Part shown: in pieces, positions 1-10,519 of the stretch
How the letters are laid out: each line of letters begins with the position of its first letter
How positions within the stretch are numbered: the first letter of the stretch is position 1
Assembly: GCF_000735525.1 (NCBI RefSeq)
Contig: NZ_JMPR01000020.1
Span: 62,001-126,000, forward strand
Direction: 5' to 3'
DNA length: 64,000 nt
Origin: Tatumella ptyseos ATCC 33301
GTDB taxonomy: Bacteria > Pseudomonadota > Gammaproteobacteria > Enterobacterales > Enterobacteriaceae
Position numbers and translations under genes: made by a program
The notes under the pieces: model-generated
Databases searched by the model: none
The model's input: only the letters and a program-made list of their open reading frames with translations
What the model was told of the DNA's origin: nothing

Positions 1-483
1 CTGATGTGAACGCCCGGTGATGGGTTTTAGTTCGACCCGGCAACTGGCTTCATCACAATAGTCCGTCACCCGCCATTCGGTCTGCGCCGCTTTTCCTGTC
101 TCGAAGCACACTTTCTGCATCGGACGGTTTGGCCAGTCACAGATTAACGGCAGGTCGACCATTCCCTTTTCTGCCTCCGGATGGCCCCAGATGCGGGCAA
201 CATAGGTCTTCTGAGGTTCGCGCTCACGGAACTGACGCTTCAGTTCACGTTCAGCCGCTTTGGTCAGGGCGACCACAATTACACCGCTGGTGGCCATATC
301 CAGACGGTGAACCGACTGTGCCGTCGGATAATCACGCTGGACCCTGAGCATGATACTGTCATGGTGTTCCGGCAAACGTCCCGGAACGGACAGCAGCCCG
401 CTCGGTTTATTCACCACCATGATATGGCTATCCTGATAAAGGATATGCAGCCAGGGTTCGCTGGGAGGATTATAGGGTTCCAT
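1..483 (-). CDS. rluA: RluA, dual-specificity rRNA/tRNA pseudouridine synthase (partial; C-terminus beyond window)
   Basis: RluA converts uridine to pseudouridine at position 746 of 23S rRNA and 32 of several tRNAs. The window holds the first 161 codons, starting at the ATG at 483-481 (MEPYNPP...). The protein carries the family signature HRLDMATSG, whose aspartate is the catalytic nucleophile, and ends here at GRSHQ of the conserved RxHQ region. The gene follows rapA on the same strand after 37 bp, as in E. coli. The frame is open to the window edge with no sign of damage. Identification rests on the motif, the start sequence and the neighbour. Confidence 0.95.
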   Translation of the reverse strand, partial: MEPYNPPSEPWLHILYQDSHIMVVNKPSGLLSVPGRLPEHHDSIMLRVQRDYPTAQSVHRLDMATSGVIVVALTKAAERELKRQFREREPQKTYVARIWGHPEAEKGMVDLPLICDWPNRPMQKVCFETGKAAQTEWRVTDYCDEASCRVELKPITGRSHQ

Positions 484-520
484 TCACGTTTCCATCGGGG
501 ACCGAAGCCCCCGTAACCGG

Positions 521-3427
521 TTACTGGTGAGTGACAACGATCAGCCGTAAAGCATCCAGTCGCCAGTTTGCCTGAGCCAGACTTTCCATCACTTCCTGAC
601 GGTTGGTTTCCAGTGCTTCGACTTCATCGTCACGGATATTCGGGTTAACTGCCTGCAGGGCACGTAACCTGTCCAGCTCAGCCGTCAGCGTCTCGTCCGC
701 CTGACGGCGGGCTTCTTCAATGACGGCCTGAGCATCGGTCACCACGAGTTCTTCACCCCGGGTCAGGATTTGATAAACATCCTGCTGAACCGCATTCACC
801 AGTTTACTACCGGTATGGCGATTAACGGCACTCAGCTGACGGTTAAAGCTTTCAAACTCGACTTTCGCCGCCAGGTTATTACCGGCTTTATCCAGCATCA
901 GACGCAATGGCGTCGGTGGCAGGAATCGGGTCAGTTGCAGGTGCTTAGGTGCCTGAGCTTCAACCACATAGACCAGTTCAACCAGCAAGGTGCCGACCGG
1001 CAGTGCTTTATTTTTCAGTAAAGAAATGGCGCTGCTGCCGGTATCACCGGACAGGATCAGGTCCAGACCATTACGGATCAGCGGGTGTTCCCAGGTAATA
1101 AATTGGGTATCTTCCCGGGAGAGTGCCTGATCACGGTCAAAGGTGATGGTACAGCCTTCTTCCGGGAGCCCCGGAAAGTCCGGCACCAGCATGTGGTCAG
1201 ACGGCGTCAGCACAATCAGGTTATCACTGCGGTCATCCTGATTAATACCGACAATATCGAACAGGTTCAGTGCAAAGTTAACCAGTTCGGTATCGTTATC
1301 CTGCGCGGCGATAGCTTCAGCTAAACCGACGGCGGCCTCACCGCCGTTAGAGTTCAGCTCCAGCAGACGGTCACGGCCCTGTTCCAGCTGTGATTTCAGA
1401 GCATCGTGTTGCTGACGGCAGTCGGCAATAAACTCATCCAGCCCTTCGGTTTTTTCCGGGGCCGCCAGGTATGACAGTAACTGCGGATGCACCTTGTCAT
1501 AAACTGTTCGTCCGGTCGGGCAGGTATGCTCAAAGGCATCCAGCCCTTCGTGGAACCAGCGCAGTAATACGGCCTGAGCAGTATTCTCCAGCCAGGGAAC
1601 CAGGATCTGAATATCGTTCTGTTGTCCGATACGATCCAGACGCCCGATACGCTGTTCCAGCAGATCCGGGTTGAAAGGCAGATCAAACATGACCAGACGG
1701 CTGGCGAACTGGAAGTTACGTCCTTCTGAACCGATTTCGGAACACAGCAGGACCTGTGCGCCTTCTTCCTGTGAAGCAAAGAACGCCGAAGCCCTGTCAC
1801 GTTCAATAATAGACAACCCTTCGTGGAAAACGGCGGCACGGATACCTTCCCGCTCACGCAGGTATTGTTCCAGTTGCAGTGCCGTGGCTGCCTTGGCACA
1901 AATCACCAGCACTTTCTCTTTACGGTTTTCCAGCAAATAGTCGGTCAGCCATTCGACACGCGGGTCAAAGGCCCACCAGGTACCGGAGTCGCCTTCAAAC
2001 TCCTGGTAAATCTGCTCAGGGTAGAGCATATCGCGGGCGCGCTCTTCGGCACTTTTACGGCTCCCCATAATTCCGGAGACCTTGATGGCCGTCTGGTATT
2101 GCGAGGGCAGCGGCAGACGAAATTGCTGCAGTTGACGTGAAGGAAAGCCTTTCACACCCTGACGGGTATTACGGAACAGAACGCGGCTGGTGCCGTGGCG
2201 ATCCATCAGCAGAGAAACCAGTTTTTTACGGGCTTCGAGGCGTAGTTCATCGCCGCTGTTTGCCCGTGCGATCAGATCTGAAATGTCCTGGTCACTGATC
2301 AGGTCATTGATCATCGCTTCTTCACTGGTCGCGATCGGGGTATCCGCCAGCAGGGAAGTCACGGCATCCGCGACCGGCTGGTATTGCTCCTGCTCTTCAA
2401 CAAATAACTGATAATCGTGGAAACGGTCCGGATCCAGCAGGCGCAGACGGGCGAAATGGCTTTCCATACCCAGCTGCTCCGGGGTGGCGGTCAGCAGTAA
2501 CACACCGGGAATATTTTCAGCCAGCTTCTCGACGACCAGGTATTCACGCCCTGGTTTTCCTTCAGACCATGACAGGTGGTGGGCTTCATCGACCACCAGC
2601 AGATCCCATTCAGCCTCAGACATCGCTTCCAGGCGCTGCCGGTTCTTACAGGCAAAATCAAGCGAGCAGATGACCAGTTGTTCGGTAAAGAACGGGTTAC
2701 TGGTATCAAACTGCGCTTCGTTGTAACGGTCATCATCAAACAGCGCAAAGCGCAGATTGAAACGACGCAGCATTTCAACCAGCCACTGATGTTGTAATGT
2801 TTCAGGGACTACGATCAGCACACGCTCAGCACGGCCCGCCAGTAGCTGTTGCTGAATGATCATCCCGGCTTCAATGGTTTTTCCGAGGCCCACTTCATCG
2901 GCCAGTAACACGCGGGGTGCATGGCGACGACCCACATCGTGGGCGATATGCAGCTGGTGCGGGATCAGGTTAGTCCGCATGCCACGCATACCACTGACGG
3001 GCAGGCGATATTGTGCACTCTGATATTTACGGGCGCGGAAACGCAAGGCAAAACGATCCATCCGATCGAGCTGGCCGGCAAATAACCGATCCTGAGGCTT
3101 GCTGAATACCAGTTTACTGTCGAGCATGACTTCACGCAGGCTGACATCACTTTCCTGAGTATCCGTACGTGTGCCGGTGTAGGTCATGACGCCGTCATTA
3201 TCCCGGACACTTTCTACGGTTAACTGCCAGCCTTCATGGCTGGTGATGGTATCGCCCGGGTTAAAAATGACCCGGGTAATAGGAGAATCATTACGGGCAT
3301 ACAGTCTGTTTTCGCCAGTAGCCGGAAAAAGTAAAGTGACCATACGTGCATCGATAGCGACGACCGTCCCCAGTCCAAGTTCACTTTCTGTATCACTAAT
3401 CCAGCGCTGACCAAGTGTAAAAGGCAT
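521..3427 (-). CDS. rapA: RapA, RNA polymerase-associated SWI2/SNF2 ATPase
   Basis: RapA binds RNA polymerase and uses ATP to recycle it from stalled post-termination complexes. The product is 968 residues, the same length as in E. coli. Visible motifs are the Walker A stretch ADEVGLGKT with Lys183, the DEAH box (DEAHHLSW), the ATPEQLG motif, and in the second helicase lobe SEGRNFQFA followed by [11 protein letters not shown]. The N-terminal part matches the RapA Tudor-like domains. It lies between polB and rluA on the same strand, as in E. coli, and a gap of about 155 bp upstream leaves room for its own promoter. Confidence 0.97.
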   Translation of the reverse strand: MPFTLGQRWISDTESELGLGTVVAIDARMVTLLFPATGENRLYARNDSPITRVIFNPGDTITSHEGWQLTVESVRDNDGVMTYTGTRTDTQESDVSLREVMLDSKLVFSKPQDRLFAGQLDRMDRFALRFRARKYQSAQYRLPVSGMRGMRTNLIPHQLHIAHDVGRRHAPRVLLADEVGLGKTIEAGMIIQQQLLAGRAERVLIVVPETLQHQWLVEMLRRFNLRFALFDDDRYNEAQFDTSNPFFTEQLVICSLDFACKNRQRLEAMSEAEWDLLVVDEAHHLSWSEGKPGREYLVVEKLAENIPGVLLLTATPEQLGMESHFARLRLLDPDRFHDYQLFVEEQEQYQPVADAVTSLLADTPIATSEEAMINDLISDQDISDLIARANSGDELRLEARKKLVSLLMDRHGTSRVLFRNTRQGVKGFPSRQLQQFRLPLPSQYQTAIKVSGIMGSRKSAEERARDMLYPEQIYQEFEGDSGTWWAFDPRVEWLTDYLLENRKEKVLVICAKAATALQLEQYLREREGIRAAVFHEGLSIIERDRASAFFASQEEGAQVLLCSEIGSEGRNFQFASRLVMFDLPFNPDLLEQRIGRLDRIGQQNDIQILVPWLENTAQAVLLRWFHEGLDAFEHTCPTGRTVYDKVHPQLLSYLAAPEKTEGLDEFIADCRQQHDALKSQLEQGRDRLLELNSNGGEAAVGLAEAIAAQDNDTELVNFALNLFDIVGINQDDRSDNLIVLTPSDHMLVPDFPGLPEEGCTITFDRDQALSREDTQFITWEHPLIRNGLDLILSGDTGSSAISLLKNKALPVGTLLVELVYVVEAQAPKHLQLTRFLPPTPLRLMLDKAGNNLAAKVEFESFNRQLSAVNRHTGSKLVNAVQQDVYQILTRGEELVVTDAQAVIEEARRQADETLTAELDRLRALQAVNPNIRDDEVEALETNRQEVMESLAQANWRLDALRLIVVTHQ

Positions 3428-3493
3428 AAATAATTAGCTCGATTCTCTTAACGTGTAAAAAGATATTCATGCGCTGCAGGCAATAGCATGGCG

Positions 3494-3512
3494 ACCAGAC
3501 AAAAGGTCTGGT
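3494..3512. repeat. Perfect 7-bp inverted repeat in the polB-rapA gap
   Basis: ACCAGAC and GTCTGGT are separated by five bases (AAAAG on the plus strand). The element lies between the polB stop and the rapA start. It has no T-run on the minus strand, so it is not a classical intrinsic terminator; a pause hairpin or an operator is possible. Confidence 0.4.
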
Positions 3513-3582
3513 AAATAAAATGCAGAGCAATGAGATTCAGGGAGGCCGCTATGGTACTGGAAGGCGAGCCATTCGTCACCTA

Positions 3583-5943
3583 TCAAAACAGTCCCAGCTG
3601 CCCGGTAATTAGTGTGGTGAAGTCACCGCCGACAAACCCGAGTATTCCGTCCGCCACCGGTTCAAGCTGACGTGTCAGATAATGATCGTAATCCAGCGGG
3701 GCGCTCCGTGCATTCAGGGGTTCCGGCCCGCGGGTGGTCATCACATAACGTATTGTCCCGCCTTTCTGATACCGTAAAGGATGTCCGGCCTTACGGGCAT
3801 AGTCATCTGACAGCCTGGCGGCCCGCGCATGGGGCGGGACATTTCTCTGGTATTCTTCCAGCGGACGTCGTAACCGCTTGCTGTAAATTAATTTATCATC
3901 CAGTTCACCCGCCATCAGTTTAGCCACCGTGTCCCGGACGTATTGCTGCCAGGACTGACGGCGGAAAATCAGAGAATAGAGTGTTTGCTGAAACTCTTTG
4001 GCCAGCGGGGTCCAGTCAGTTCGGACGGTTTCCAGTCCTTTAAAAATAATCTGGTCCCGGCCATGATGATTCACCCAGCCGGCGTAACGTTTTTTACTGC
4101 CCTGTTCGGCCCCCCGGATGGTGGGCATCAGAAAACGGCAATAGTGGGTTTCATATTCGAGCTCAAGGGCGCTGTCCAGCTGAAACTGTTGTGCGAGCTG
4201 CTGCTTCCACCAGTCATTAACGCTGGCTGCCAGCTGACGACCAATCTCCTCTGCCCGGGCTTCGCTGTGGGCGGTTTTCAGCCAGACGAAGGTCGAGTCG
4301 GTGTCCCCGTAAATCACGCGATACCCCTGTTGTTCAATAAAATCACGGGTCTTCTGCATAATTTCGTGACCGCGCAGGGTAATGGACGAGGCCAGCCGGG
4401 GGTCAAAAAACCGGCAGGATGGGGTTCCCAGTACGCCGTAAAACGCGTTCATAATGATTTTCAGCGCCTGAGACAGTGGCTGATTATTCTGCTGTTTTGC
4501 CTGCTCACGGTTTTGCCAGATTTGCCCGACAATCTCCGGCAGGCAGAATGTCTGCCGGGAAAAGCGGGCATCCAGAAAGCCGGCGACGGAAGTTTCATCC
4601 CCCGGGTGCGCCATCCCTTCCACCAGGCCGACCGGGTCGATCAGAAAGGTTTTGATGATGGAGGGGTACAGACTTTTATAATCCAGCACCAGCACGGAGT
4701 CATATAATCCGGGGCTGGAGTCCATCACATATCCCCCGGGGCTGGCGACCGGGGCCACTTCACCGGTATTCGGTGCCACATAACCCGCCCGATGCATCCG
4801 CGGAATATAAAGGTGGCTGAAAGAGGCAACGGAGCCGCCGTGACGATCGGCCTGCAGTCCGTTCACACTGCTGCGCTCCAGCAGGAAGGGCATCAGGCGG
4901 GTATGGCGGAAGATCCGCGTCACCAGCTCGCAGTCCCGCAGGTTATAACGTGCCAGGGCGGGTTTGTCTGTCGCAAAGCGTTGATTGATCTCCGCCATCC
5001 GGTTGCCCGGCTCATCGATAAACTTCCCTTCGCCGAACAGTGCTTGTGAGACATTTTCCAGACTGAAGGAATCAAAATTCATAAAGGCCGATTTAAGTGC
5101 TTCAATACCGTCAATGATCAGCCTGCCTGCCGCCTGAGCCATATAGGTCCCGGGCTTGAAGCCATGTTCCCGCCACTCGAGGGGAACACCGCCGCGTCCT
5201 GCCAGCAGAGGTATCTGATACCGGTCTGCCTGTTTTTGTAAAACGCGTAAATCGAACTGGATCACATTCCAGCCGATAATGACATCAGGATCGTGTTCGG
5301 TGAACCACTGGTTCAGCATTTCCAGCAGTTCCCTGCGGGTACGGGCATACTCCAGGGTGAAATCCACCGCCTTTCCGCCGGGCGTCGGTGGTCCGAGCAT
5401 CATTACCCGCCGCTCACCGCAGCCCTCAATACCAATGCAGTACAGTTCGCCATGCTCGTTTGTTTCAATATCGAGTGACATCCACGTCAGGGACGGACGA
5501 TAGTCCGGGTGAGGCTTGAGCCGTGCTTCGTCGATCATACCGTCACGGGCCACGCCGCTGAACCAGACCGGCGCCGTGATAAAGCGTTCCATCAGGTAGC
5601 GGTCCGGTGGGCGGATATCGGCTTCGGCTACCGGAATGGCATTTTCCCGTAACAATTTCTCAAGCCGTTGCAGTTGACGATATTGCGGACAATACAGGCC
5701 GGCCTGGGGCTGCCGATGAAAATCCAGCAATTGCAGCGGACTCAGCCGGACCTCTTTTTCCCGTGACAGTAACGCCCGGGCTTTTTCGGTGTCGGACTGC
5801 GGGATAAAAGCCACCGCCTGCTGCGCGGGCACGCGCACTTTCACCGGCCCGGAATCTGTGGCCAGCCAGAAAGAAAGTTCGATTCCCCGGGGGGTATCCC
5901 GCCAGTGACGGGTTAATAAAAAGCCAGCTTGAGGGTTGTTCAC
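3583..5943 (-). CDS. polB: DNA polymerase II (family B)
   Basis: PolB is a repair and translesion polymerase with 3'-5' proofreading. The product is 786 residues (E. coli 783). The exonuclease motif DIET has Asp158 and Glu160, the counterparts of E. coli Asp155/Glu157. The polymerase motifs DYKSLYPSI and YGDTDSTFVWL are intact. In E. coli the gene is under LexA control. Here I find no CTG-N10-CAG box in the 170 bp upstream, only a TATACT -10-like element about 30 bp before the start. The araCBAD genes that flank polB in E. coli are absent, so polB is followed upstream directly by the divergent yabI. Confidence 0.97.
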   Translation of the reverse strand: MNNPQAGFLLTRHWRDTPRGIELSFWLATDSGPVKVRVPAQQAVAFIPQSDTEKARALLSREKEVRLSPLQLLDFHRQPQAGLYCPQYRQLQRLEKLLRENAIPVAEADIRPPDRYLMERFITAPVWFSGVARDGMIDEARLKPHPDYRPSLTWMSLDIETNEHGELYCIGIEGCGERRVMMLGPPTPGGKAVDFTLEYARTRRELLEMLNQWFTEHDPDVIIGWNVIQFDLRVLQKQADRYQIPLLAGRGGVPLEWREHGFKPGTYMAQAAGRLIIDGIEALKSAFMNFDSFSLENVSQALFGEGKFIDEPGNRMAEINQRFATDKPALARYNLRDCELVTRIFRHTRLMPFLLERSSVNGLQADRHGGSVASFSHLYIPRMHRAGYVAPNTGEVAPVASPGGYVMDSSPGLYDSVLVLDYKSLYPSIIKTFLIDPVGLVEGMAHPGDETSVAGFLDARFSRQTFCLPEIVGQIWQNREQAKQQNNQPLSQALKIIMNAFYGVLGTPSCRFFDPRLASSITLRGHEIMQKTRDFIEQQGYRVIYGDTDSTFVWLKTAHSEARAEEIGRQLAASVNDWWKQQLAQQFQLDSALELEYETHYCRFLMPTIRGAEQGSKKRYAGWVNHHGRDQIIFKGLETVRTDWTPLAKEFQQTLYSLIFRRQSWQQYVRDTVAKLMAGELDDKLIYSKRLRRPLEEYQRNVPPHARAARLSDDYARKAGHPLRYQKGGTIRYVMTTRGPEPLNARSAPLDYDHYLTRQLEPVADGILGFVGGDFTTLITGQLGLF

Positions 5944-6111
5944 AAAGACTCCGGAGCCGCAGAGTCATCAGTATAGCACAGGGGGCAGAGAGCCCGGTGA
6001 GGGGAGAGGTGCCGGGATGTTTTGTATCTGTTTGTATTTAACCGAACACTTAGCTTGACGTTCCGGGGCTTGCTCAGGACAATCCAGGCTCAGTTTATTC
6101 GAGGAATCTTT

Positions 6112-6876
6112 ATGGAAGTCTGGATCCAACATCTGCTTACCCAATCGCTGGAGTGGGCTCTGTTTGCGGTCGCGGTGGTGACATTTTTTGAGTCACTCGC
6201 TCTGGTCGGGTTAGTTCTGCCCGGCACCGTAATGATGGCGAGCCTGGGAGCGTTGATCGGCAGTGGTAAGATCGGGCTGTATCCTGCCTGGGGAGCCGGA
6301 TTTATCGGGTGCCTGCTGGGAGACTGGATTTCTTTTTATATCGGCTGGCGTTTTAAAGGTCCGCTGCATCGCTGGAAGTATCTGCAAAAGTATCGGAAAC
6401 TGCTGGATAAAACCGAGCATGCCCTCAACGAACACAGTATTGCGACCATTCTGATCGGCCGTTTTGTCGGCCCGACCCGCCCGCTGATCCCGATGCTGGC
6501 GGGAATGCTGGAACTGCCGGTGAAGAAGTTCCTGCCACCGAATATTGCCGGCTGCCTGTTATGGCCTCCGGTGTACCTGTTACCGGGGATACTGGCCGGC
6601 GTCGCGATTGATGCACCGCATACCGCTCAGAGCAGCGATTTTAAATGGCTGTTGCTGGCGGAAGCCGTGGTGATTTGGCTGGCGGCATGGACGGGCTGGC
6701 GATGGGGCCGCGCTATCAAAAGTAAAAAACCGGCGACCGGATTTTTATCTACGGAACGTTTGCGCTGGCTGGCCCCGTTACTGATTATTCTGGCGATTGG
6801 CGGATTTGTCGCACTTCAGTTCCATCCGATGATGCCGGGCTTCCGTCATCTGTTATGGCGGGTCTTCATTGCCTGA
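6112..6876 (+). CDS. yabI: YabI, DedA-family inner-membrane protein
   Basis: This is a 254-residue DedA-family (SNARE-associated) membrane protein, the same length as E. coli YabI. Family members are linked to membrane lipid transport and envelope homeostasis. The start MEVWIQHLL at 6112 is chosen because a GAGGAA ribosome-binding site lies just upstream and it matches the family N-terminus; an in-frame ATG at 6022 would add 30 unlikely residues. The family motif region ([20 protein letters not shown], then [16 protein letters not shown]) is clear, with several hydrophobic membrane segments. The 3' end overlaps the convergent thiQ by 24 bp. Confidence 0.93.
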   Translation: MEVWIQHLLTQSLEWALFAVAVVTFFESLALVGLVLPGTVMMASLGALIGSGKIGLYPAWGAGFIGCLLGDWISFYIGWRFKGPLHRWKYLQKYRKLLDKTEHALNEHSIATILIGRFVGPTRPLIPMLAGMLELPVKKFLPPNIAGCLLWPPVYLLPGILAGVAIDAPHTAQSSDFKWLLLAEAVVIWLAAWTGWRWGRAIKSKKPATGFLSTERLRWLAPLLIILAIGGFVALQFHPMMPGFRHLLWRVFIA

Positions 6877-7557
6877 TCCCGGGACAGTAAAGCCCGGGAT
6901 CTCTGCGTCGCCAGGGGCATTGACCTCCCGGACGACATGTCCGTCACGGATAACAATGGCCCGGTCCGCGATCCGGCGGATGTCCTCCTGATGGTGGGAG
7001 ACCATTAACAGGGTGATGTGATGCTCACGGCAGAGCTGATCCGTCAGGGTGATCATTTCCTCTCGCAGGTGCGGGTCTAAGGCCGAAAAGGGTTCGTCCA
7101 GCAGCAATAGGGGGCGCTGGCGTAACAAACAACGGGCCAGAGCTACCCGCTGACGCTGTCCGCCGGATAACTGTCCGGGTAAGCGGTCAGCTAAGCCTTC
7201 CAGTCCCGTTTGCCGGAGAATATCACTGACCTGTTGTTTCTGACGTGAATTCAGCCGCAGACCCGGGTGCAGACCTAACCCCAGGTTCTGCTGCACGTTC
7301 AGATGCGCGAACAGATTATTTTCCTGAAAAAGCATCGAGACCGGACGTTCTGCCGGCGGCAGGCCGGTGCAGTCTTTCCCGTCAATCCATAACTCTCCCC
7401 CGGTGACCGGCAAAAAACCCGCGATCAGGCTGAGCAGCGTACTTTTACCGGCGCCGCTTGGGCCGAGGATGGCAAGCCGTTCCCCTTTCGCGGCCTGCAA
7501 AGTAAAGCTTAGTGTCCGGGACTGATAACGGTAGCTCAGGTCATTCAGTGTCAGCAT
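6853..7557 (-). CDS. thiQ: ThiQ, thiamine/TPP ABC transporter ATPase
   Basis: ThiQ powers uptake of thiamine and thiamine diphosphate with ThiP and ThiB. It is 234 residues (E. coli 232). It has Walker [10 protein letters not shown] at residues 32-40, the ABC signature [13 protein letters not shown], Walker [13 protein letters not shown] and a switch histidine (VSHHQED). The start overlaps the end of thiP by 17 bp, which indicates translational coupling. The 3' end overlaps the convergent yabI. Confidence 0.95.
   Translation of the reverse strand: MLTLNDLSYRYQSRTLSFTLQAAKGERLAILGPSGAGKSTLLSLIAGFLPVTGGELWIDGKDCTGLPPAERPVSMLFQENNLFAHLNVQQNLGLGLHPGLRLNSRQKQQVSDILRQTGLEGLADRLPGQLSGGQRQRVALARCLLRQRPLLLLDEPFSALDPHLREEMITLTDQLCREHHITLLMVSHHQEDIRRIADRAIVIRDGHVVREVNAPGDAEIPGFTVPGSGNEDPP
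6875..6901. terminator. GC-rich hairpin at the yabI/thiQ convergent junction
   Basis: GATCCCGGG and CCCGGGATC form a perfect 9-bp stem with a 9-base loop. The hairpin begins at the yabI stop codon and lies inside the last codons of thiQ. It has no T-run on either strand. It may end or stabilise both converging transcripts, but this is inferred from position and stem strength only. Confidence 0.5.
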
Positions 7558-9127
7558 GGGTTCCTGCTATTTTTTCGATCAGTGTGAAAAGGATAAAACA
7601 GACCAGTAACAGTAAAAAGGCGGTGATGGCACCCTGCTGCTGCCGGTAGGCGCCGATCTGCTGATACAGATAAAACGGCAGGGTCCGGAAATCATCATTG
7701 CCGAACAGAGAAATAACGCCGAAATCACCCACCGATAGGACACTGGCAAAGGCCAGTGCCTGGGCCAGGGGACGTTTTAACGCCGGATACTCGATTAACC
7801 GCAGTCGCCGCCAGCCGGTAACATCCAGAGACAGGCATAACCGGCTATAGTCGCGGGCGATATCCCGCATCGGGTTATCCAGGATCTTCATAGCGTAAGG
7901 CATCGCCATCAGGGCATTGGTGACAATAATGATCAGTGCGGGTGAGTCAGGGATCCCTGTCGTGGCATTAAAAAACATAAAGAAGCCGCTGGCCAGCACA
8001 ATGCCGGGCATAGCCAGGATCAGCATACCACTGGTTTCCAGCACTCTGGCGGGAAACAGGTGTTCGCGTAAACGCAGCTCACGGCTGCTCCATAGCAACA
8101 TAACGGTCAGGCCGGTGGCGAGTAAACCCGCCCGCAAGGCAATGCTGACGGAGGTCAGCGTAGCCTGCCAGAGGGCTGGCTGCTGCAGTGAGGGCAGAAT
8201 ATTGCCGTTAATTCCGTTAATGATCACCGCCAGCACCGGGGGGATCAGCAATAGGAGGGCCAGCAGGATCCACACACTGTCAGACAACCGTGCCAGCCAG
8301 CGTTGCTCCGGGGCGCGCCAGGGTGACATCAGTGAGGTGTTACCGGTCAGGACGGTATTCAGCCGCAGACTGAGGAGGACCAGTGTCAGACAAAAACCTA
8401 ACTGAACCAGTGCCAGCATGGCGGCTTTGGCCGGGTCAAAGTCATAGCTCAGGGCCTGATAGATCGCCAGTTCAAGCGTGGTGGCACGGGGGCCGCCCCC
8501 CAGCGCAAGGACGATGGCGAAGCTTGAAAAGCAGAGCATAAAAATCAGTGCAGCCACCGGCAGCAACTGGCGTTTAAGCCAGGGCCACTCCAGCCAGCGG
8601 AACAGATTCAGTCCCTGCATATTAAGCTGGGCGGCCAGCTGGCGCTGTTCGGCGGGTATTTGTTCAAAGGTCTGTAACAGAAGGCGAGCCGCCAGAGGAA
8701 GATTAAAAAAGACATGGGCCAGTAAGATGCCATGCAGCCCGTAGAGCGAGAAGGTATAGGGCAGGCCCAGCCAGGCGCAAGCCTGTGCCAGCCAGCCCTC
8801 ACGGCCATAGACACTGATAATGCCAAACACTGCCACCAGTACCGGCAATACCAGCGTCATGGCACACAGGCGAAGTAACCATCGTCGTCCCGGGAAGCGA
8901 CGACGATAGAGTGCTCTGGCCACGGGTATGGCCAGCAGTACAGAGAGGGCAGTGGACAGCGTCGCCTGTTCAAACGAGAAGCGGACGACGTGCCACAGGT
9001 AAGGGTCGGAAAGCAGACTCAGCCAGCGCACCTGCGGCGCGTTGCAGAACAGGCTGACCAGCGCCAGTAGTGCGACACTGCAACTTAACAGGGCTGCAAG
9101 CAGCCCGGGAATAAGCCAGCGAGGCAT
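7541..9127 (-). CDS. thiP: ThiP, thiamine/TPP ABC transporter permease
   Basis: ThiP is the membrane channel of the ThiBPQ importer. The 528-residue protein (E. coli 536) is an internal duplication of two binding-protein-dependent permease halves with about twelve hydrophobic segments in total. Each half holds an EAA-like loop that docks ThiQ. The ATG overlaps the thiB stop codon by one base (TAATG) and the end overlaps thiQ, so the three genes form one coupled operon. Confidence 0.94.
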   Translation of the reverse strand: MPRWLIPGLLAALLSCSVALLALVSLFCNAPQVRWLSLLSDPYLWHVVRFSFEQATLSTALSVLLAIPVARALYRRRFPGRRWLLRLCAMTLVLPVLVAVFGIISVYGREGWLAQACAWLGLPYTFSLYGLHGILLAHVFFNLPLAARLLLQTFEQIPAEQRQLAAQLNMQGLNLFRWLEWPWLKRQLLPVAALIFMLCFSSFAIVLALGGGPRATTLELAIYQALSYDFDPAKAAMLALVQLGFCLTLVLLSLRLNTVLTGNTSLMSPWRAPEQRWLARLSDSVWILLALLLLIPPVLAVIINGINGNILPSLQQPALWQATLTSVSIALRAGLLATGLTVMLLWSSRELRLREHLFPARVLETSGMLILAMPGIVLASGFFMFFNATTGIPDSPALIIIVTNALMAMPYAMKILDNPMRDIARDYSRLCLSLDVTGWRRLRLIEYPALKRPLAQALAFASVLSVGDFGVISLFGNDDFRTLPFYLYQQIGAYRQQQGAITAFLLLLVCFILFTLIEKIAGTHADTE

Positions 9128-10113
9128 TACTGACTCACTGCATTTTGCCAGGCATCCACCCAGGCTTCACGGTGTTCAGCGACCTGTTCAGGGGAATATT
9201 GCAGGGCTGTTTTCGGAGTGACCAGTTGCTGATAGCCGGCAGGCAGTGGCATTTTTATGACCGGGTACATCCAGTTGCCTTCCGGCAATGTTTTCTGGAA
9301 GTCCGGACTCGTGACAAATTGCATAAACGCTTTTGCCAGTGCGGGCTGCGGGCTGTTTTTCAGGCGCGCGGCAACTTCGACTTCCATATAATGGCCTTCA
9401 CTGAAATCCGCGGCGGCATAATTATTATTATGCTCTTCAATGATATGGTACGCCGGTGACGTGGTGTAGCTAAGTACCAGATCACTTTCACCTTTCAGGA
9501 ACAGGCTGTAGGCCTCACTCCAGCCACGGGTCACGGTCACTGTTTTCGCCGCCAGTTTCTTCCAGGCGGCCGGGGCGTTATCACCATAGACTTTCTGCAT
9601 CCATAACAGCAGGCCCAGTCCCGGTGTACTGGTACGGGGATCTTCATAAATGACGCGCCATTTTTCAGGGCTCTCAACCAGTTGTTTCAGGCTGGTGGGT
9701 GGGTTCTTCAGCGTTTTCTTATTGTAGACAAACGCGAAGTAGCCATAGTCATAAGGTACAAACGTTTTGCTGGTCCAGCCGCCCGGTACGGTAAGCTGGC
9801 CGGTGCTGACGTCTGACGGGGCGAACAGGCCGGTTTTTTCTGCAGAATCCAGCAGGTTATTATCCAGTCCGACGACCACATCGGCTTTGCTGTGGCGGCC
9901 TTCCATGCGCAGGCGGTTGAGCAGAGCCACACCATCGCCCAGAGCGACATACTTCAGCTCGCAGCCACAATGGGCTTCAAAGGCTTTTTTTACCGCCGGG
10001 CCGGGGCCCCAGTCTGACGAAAAAGAGTCATAGGTATAGACAGTTAACACAGGTTTGGCGGCCAGTGCCGGGGTGCAGACAACCAGTAAAACGGGCAGAA
10101 TTTTTTTTAACAC
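9127..10113 (-). CDS. thiB: ThiB, periplasmic thiamine/TPP-binding protein
   Basis: ThiB captures thiamine, its phosphate and diphosphate in the periplasm. The GTG at 10113-10111 is taken as the start because AGGAG lies seven bases upstream and the protein then begins (M)LKKILPVLLVVCTPALA, a signal peptide matching E. coli ThiB. An upstream in-frame ATG would add twelve charged residues. The mature part (KPVLTVYTYDSF...) follows the family closely and gives 328 residues in all (E. coli 327). The gene is the first of thiBPQ and lies about 50 bp downstream of a TPP riboswitch. Confidence 0.95.
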   Translation of the reverse strand: MLKKILPVLLVVCTPALAAKPVLTVYTYDSFSSDWGPGPAVKKAFEAHCGCELKYVALGDGVALLNRLRMEGRHSKADVVVGLDNNLLDSAEKTGLFAPSDVSTGQLTVPGGWTSKTFVPYDYGYFAFVYNKKTLKNPPTSLKQLVESPEKWRVIYEDPRTSTPGLGLLLWMQKVYGDNAPAAWKKLAAKTVTVTRGWSEAYSLFLKGESDLVLSYTTSPAYHIIEEHNNNYAAADFSEGHYMEVEVAARLKNSPQPALAKAFMQFVTSPDFQKTLPEGNWMYPVIKMPLPAGYQQLVTPKTALQYSPEQVAEHREAWVDAWQNAVSQ

Positions 10114-10161
10114 TTTGCGCTCCTTGAGGCGTGATTTAGCAAGGCGCAAAGGATCTGAGGG

Positions 10162-10248
10162 GGCTGACTCTCAAATCCCTACGCCGGTATTAACCGGATC
10201 AGGTTCGACGGGTATCTCTCAGCATTCACATGCACCCCGTTGAGAACG
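10162..10248 (-). promoter_or_regulatory. TPP riboswitch (THI element) of thiBPQ
   Basis: Read on the minus strand, the sequence contains the conserved THI-box blocks in order: GGGGTGC, GCTGAGAGATACCC, GAACCTGATC, GGTTAATACCGGCGTAGGGA and the closing GAGAGTC. CTGAGA and ACCTGATC bind the pyrimidine and the pyrophosphate of TPP. The aptamer lies directly upstream of thiB, so high TPP should reduce expression of the importer. The thiB ribosome-binding site is about 50 bases downstream, which fits translational control as in E. coli. Confidence 0.96.
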
Positions 10249-10519
10249 GCTTATTCTATGCAATTCTGCCCGGGCGGGGAAGCCCGGAGTGATGTGCGGG
10301 CGGCGCTGTTACGATGAAAATACGGGTTCCGGGAGGGCGGGCAGTCATATGTGCATTTACCGGCTGACCGCGGACTGCGGATTTTTGTTATGACCTCCGG
10401 TTCTCCGCAGATATTCTGCGGTAAATGTGGCCGTTCCGGTGTAGATTATCTACCGGGCCTGCATTCACGCGAGCAGGAGCCTTAACGCCACTGTTGTCTC
10501 ACCTCATACGGATGTTTTT
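10249..10519. other. thiB-setA intergenic region, no gene seen
   Basis: In E. coli the sugar-phosphate stress genes sgrR and sgrS/sgrT lie here. No SgrR-like coding sequence and no SgrS-like RNA with a seed region and poly-U end can be recognised in these 270 bases. The stretch must hold the promoters for the divergent thiB and setA-like genes, but I cannot place them with confidence. Confidence 0.6.

Noticed and set aside
3943-4707. 254-codon open frame on the plus strand opposite polB
   Set aside because: It lies wholly antisense to the intact, motif-complete polB, has no ribosome-binding site and resembles no family.
7917-8405. 162-codon open frame opposite thiP
   Set aside because: Antisense shadow of a conserved permease gene; composition is typical of a reverse-frame read.
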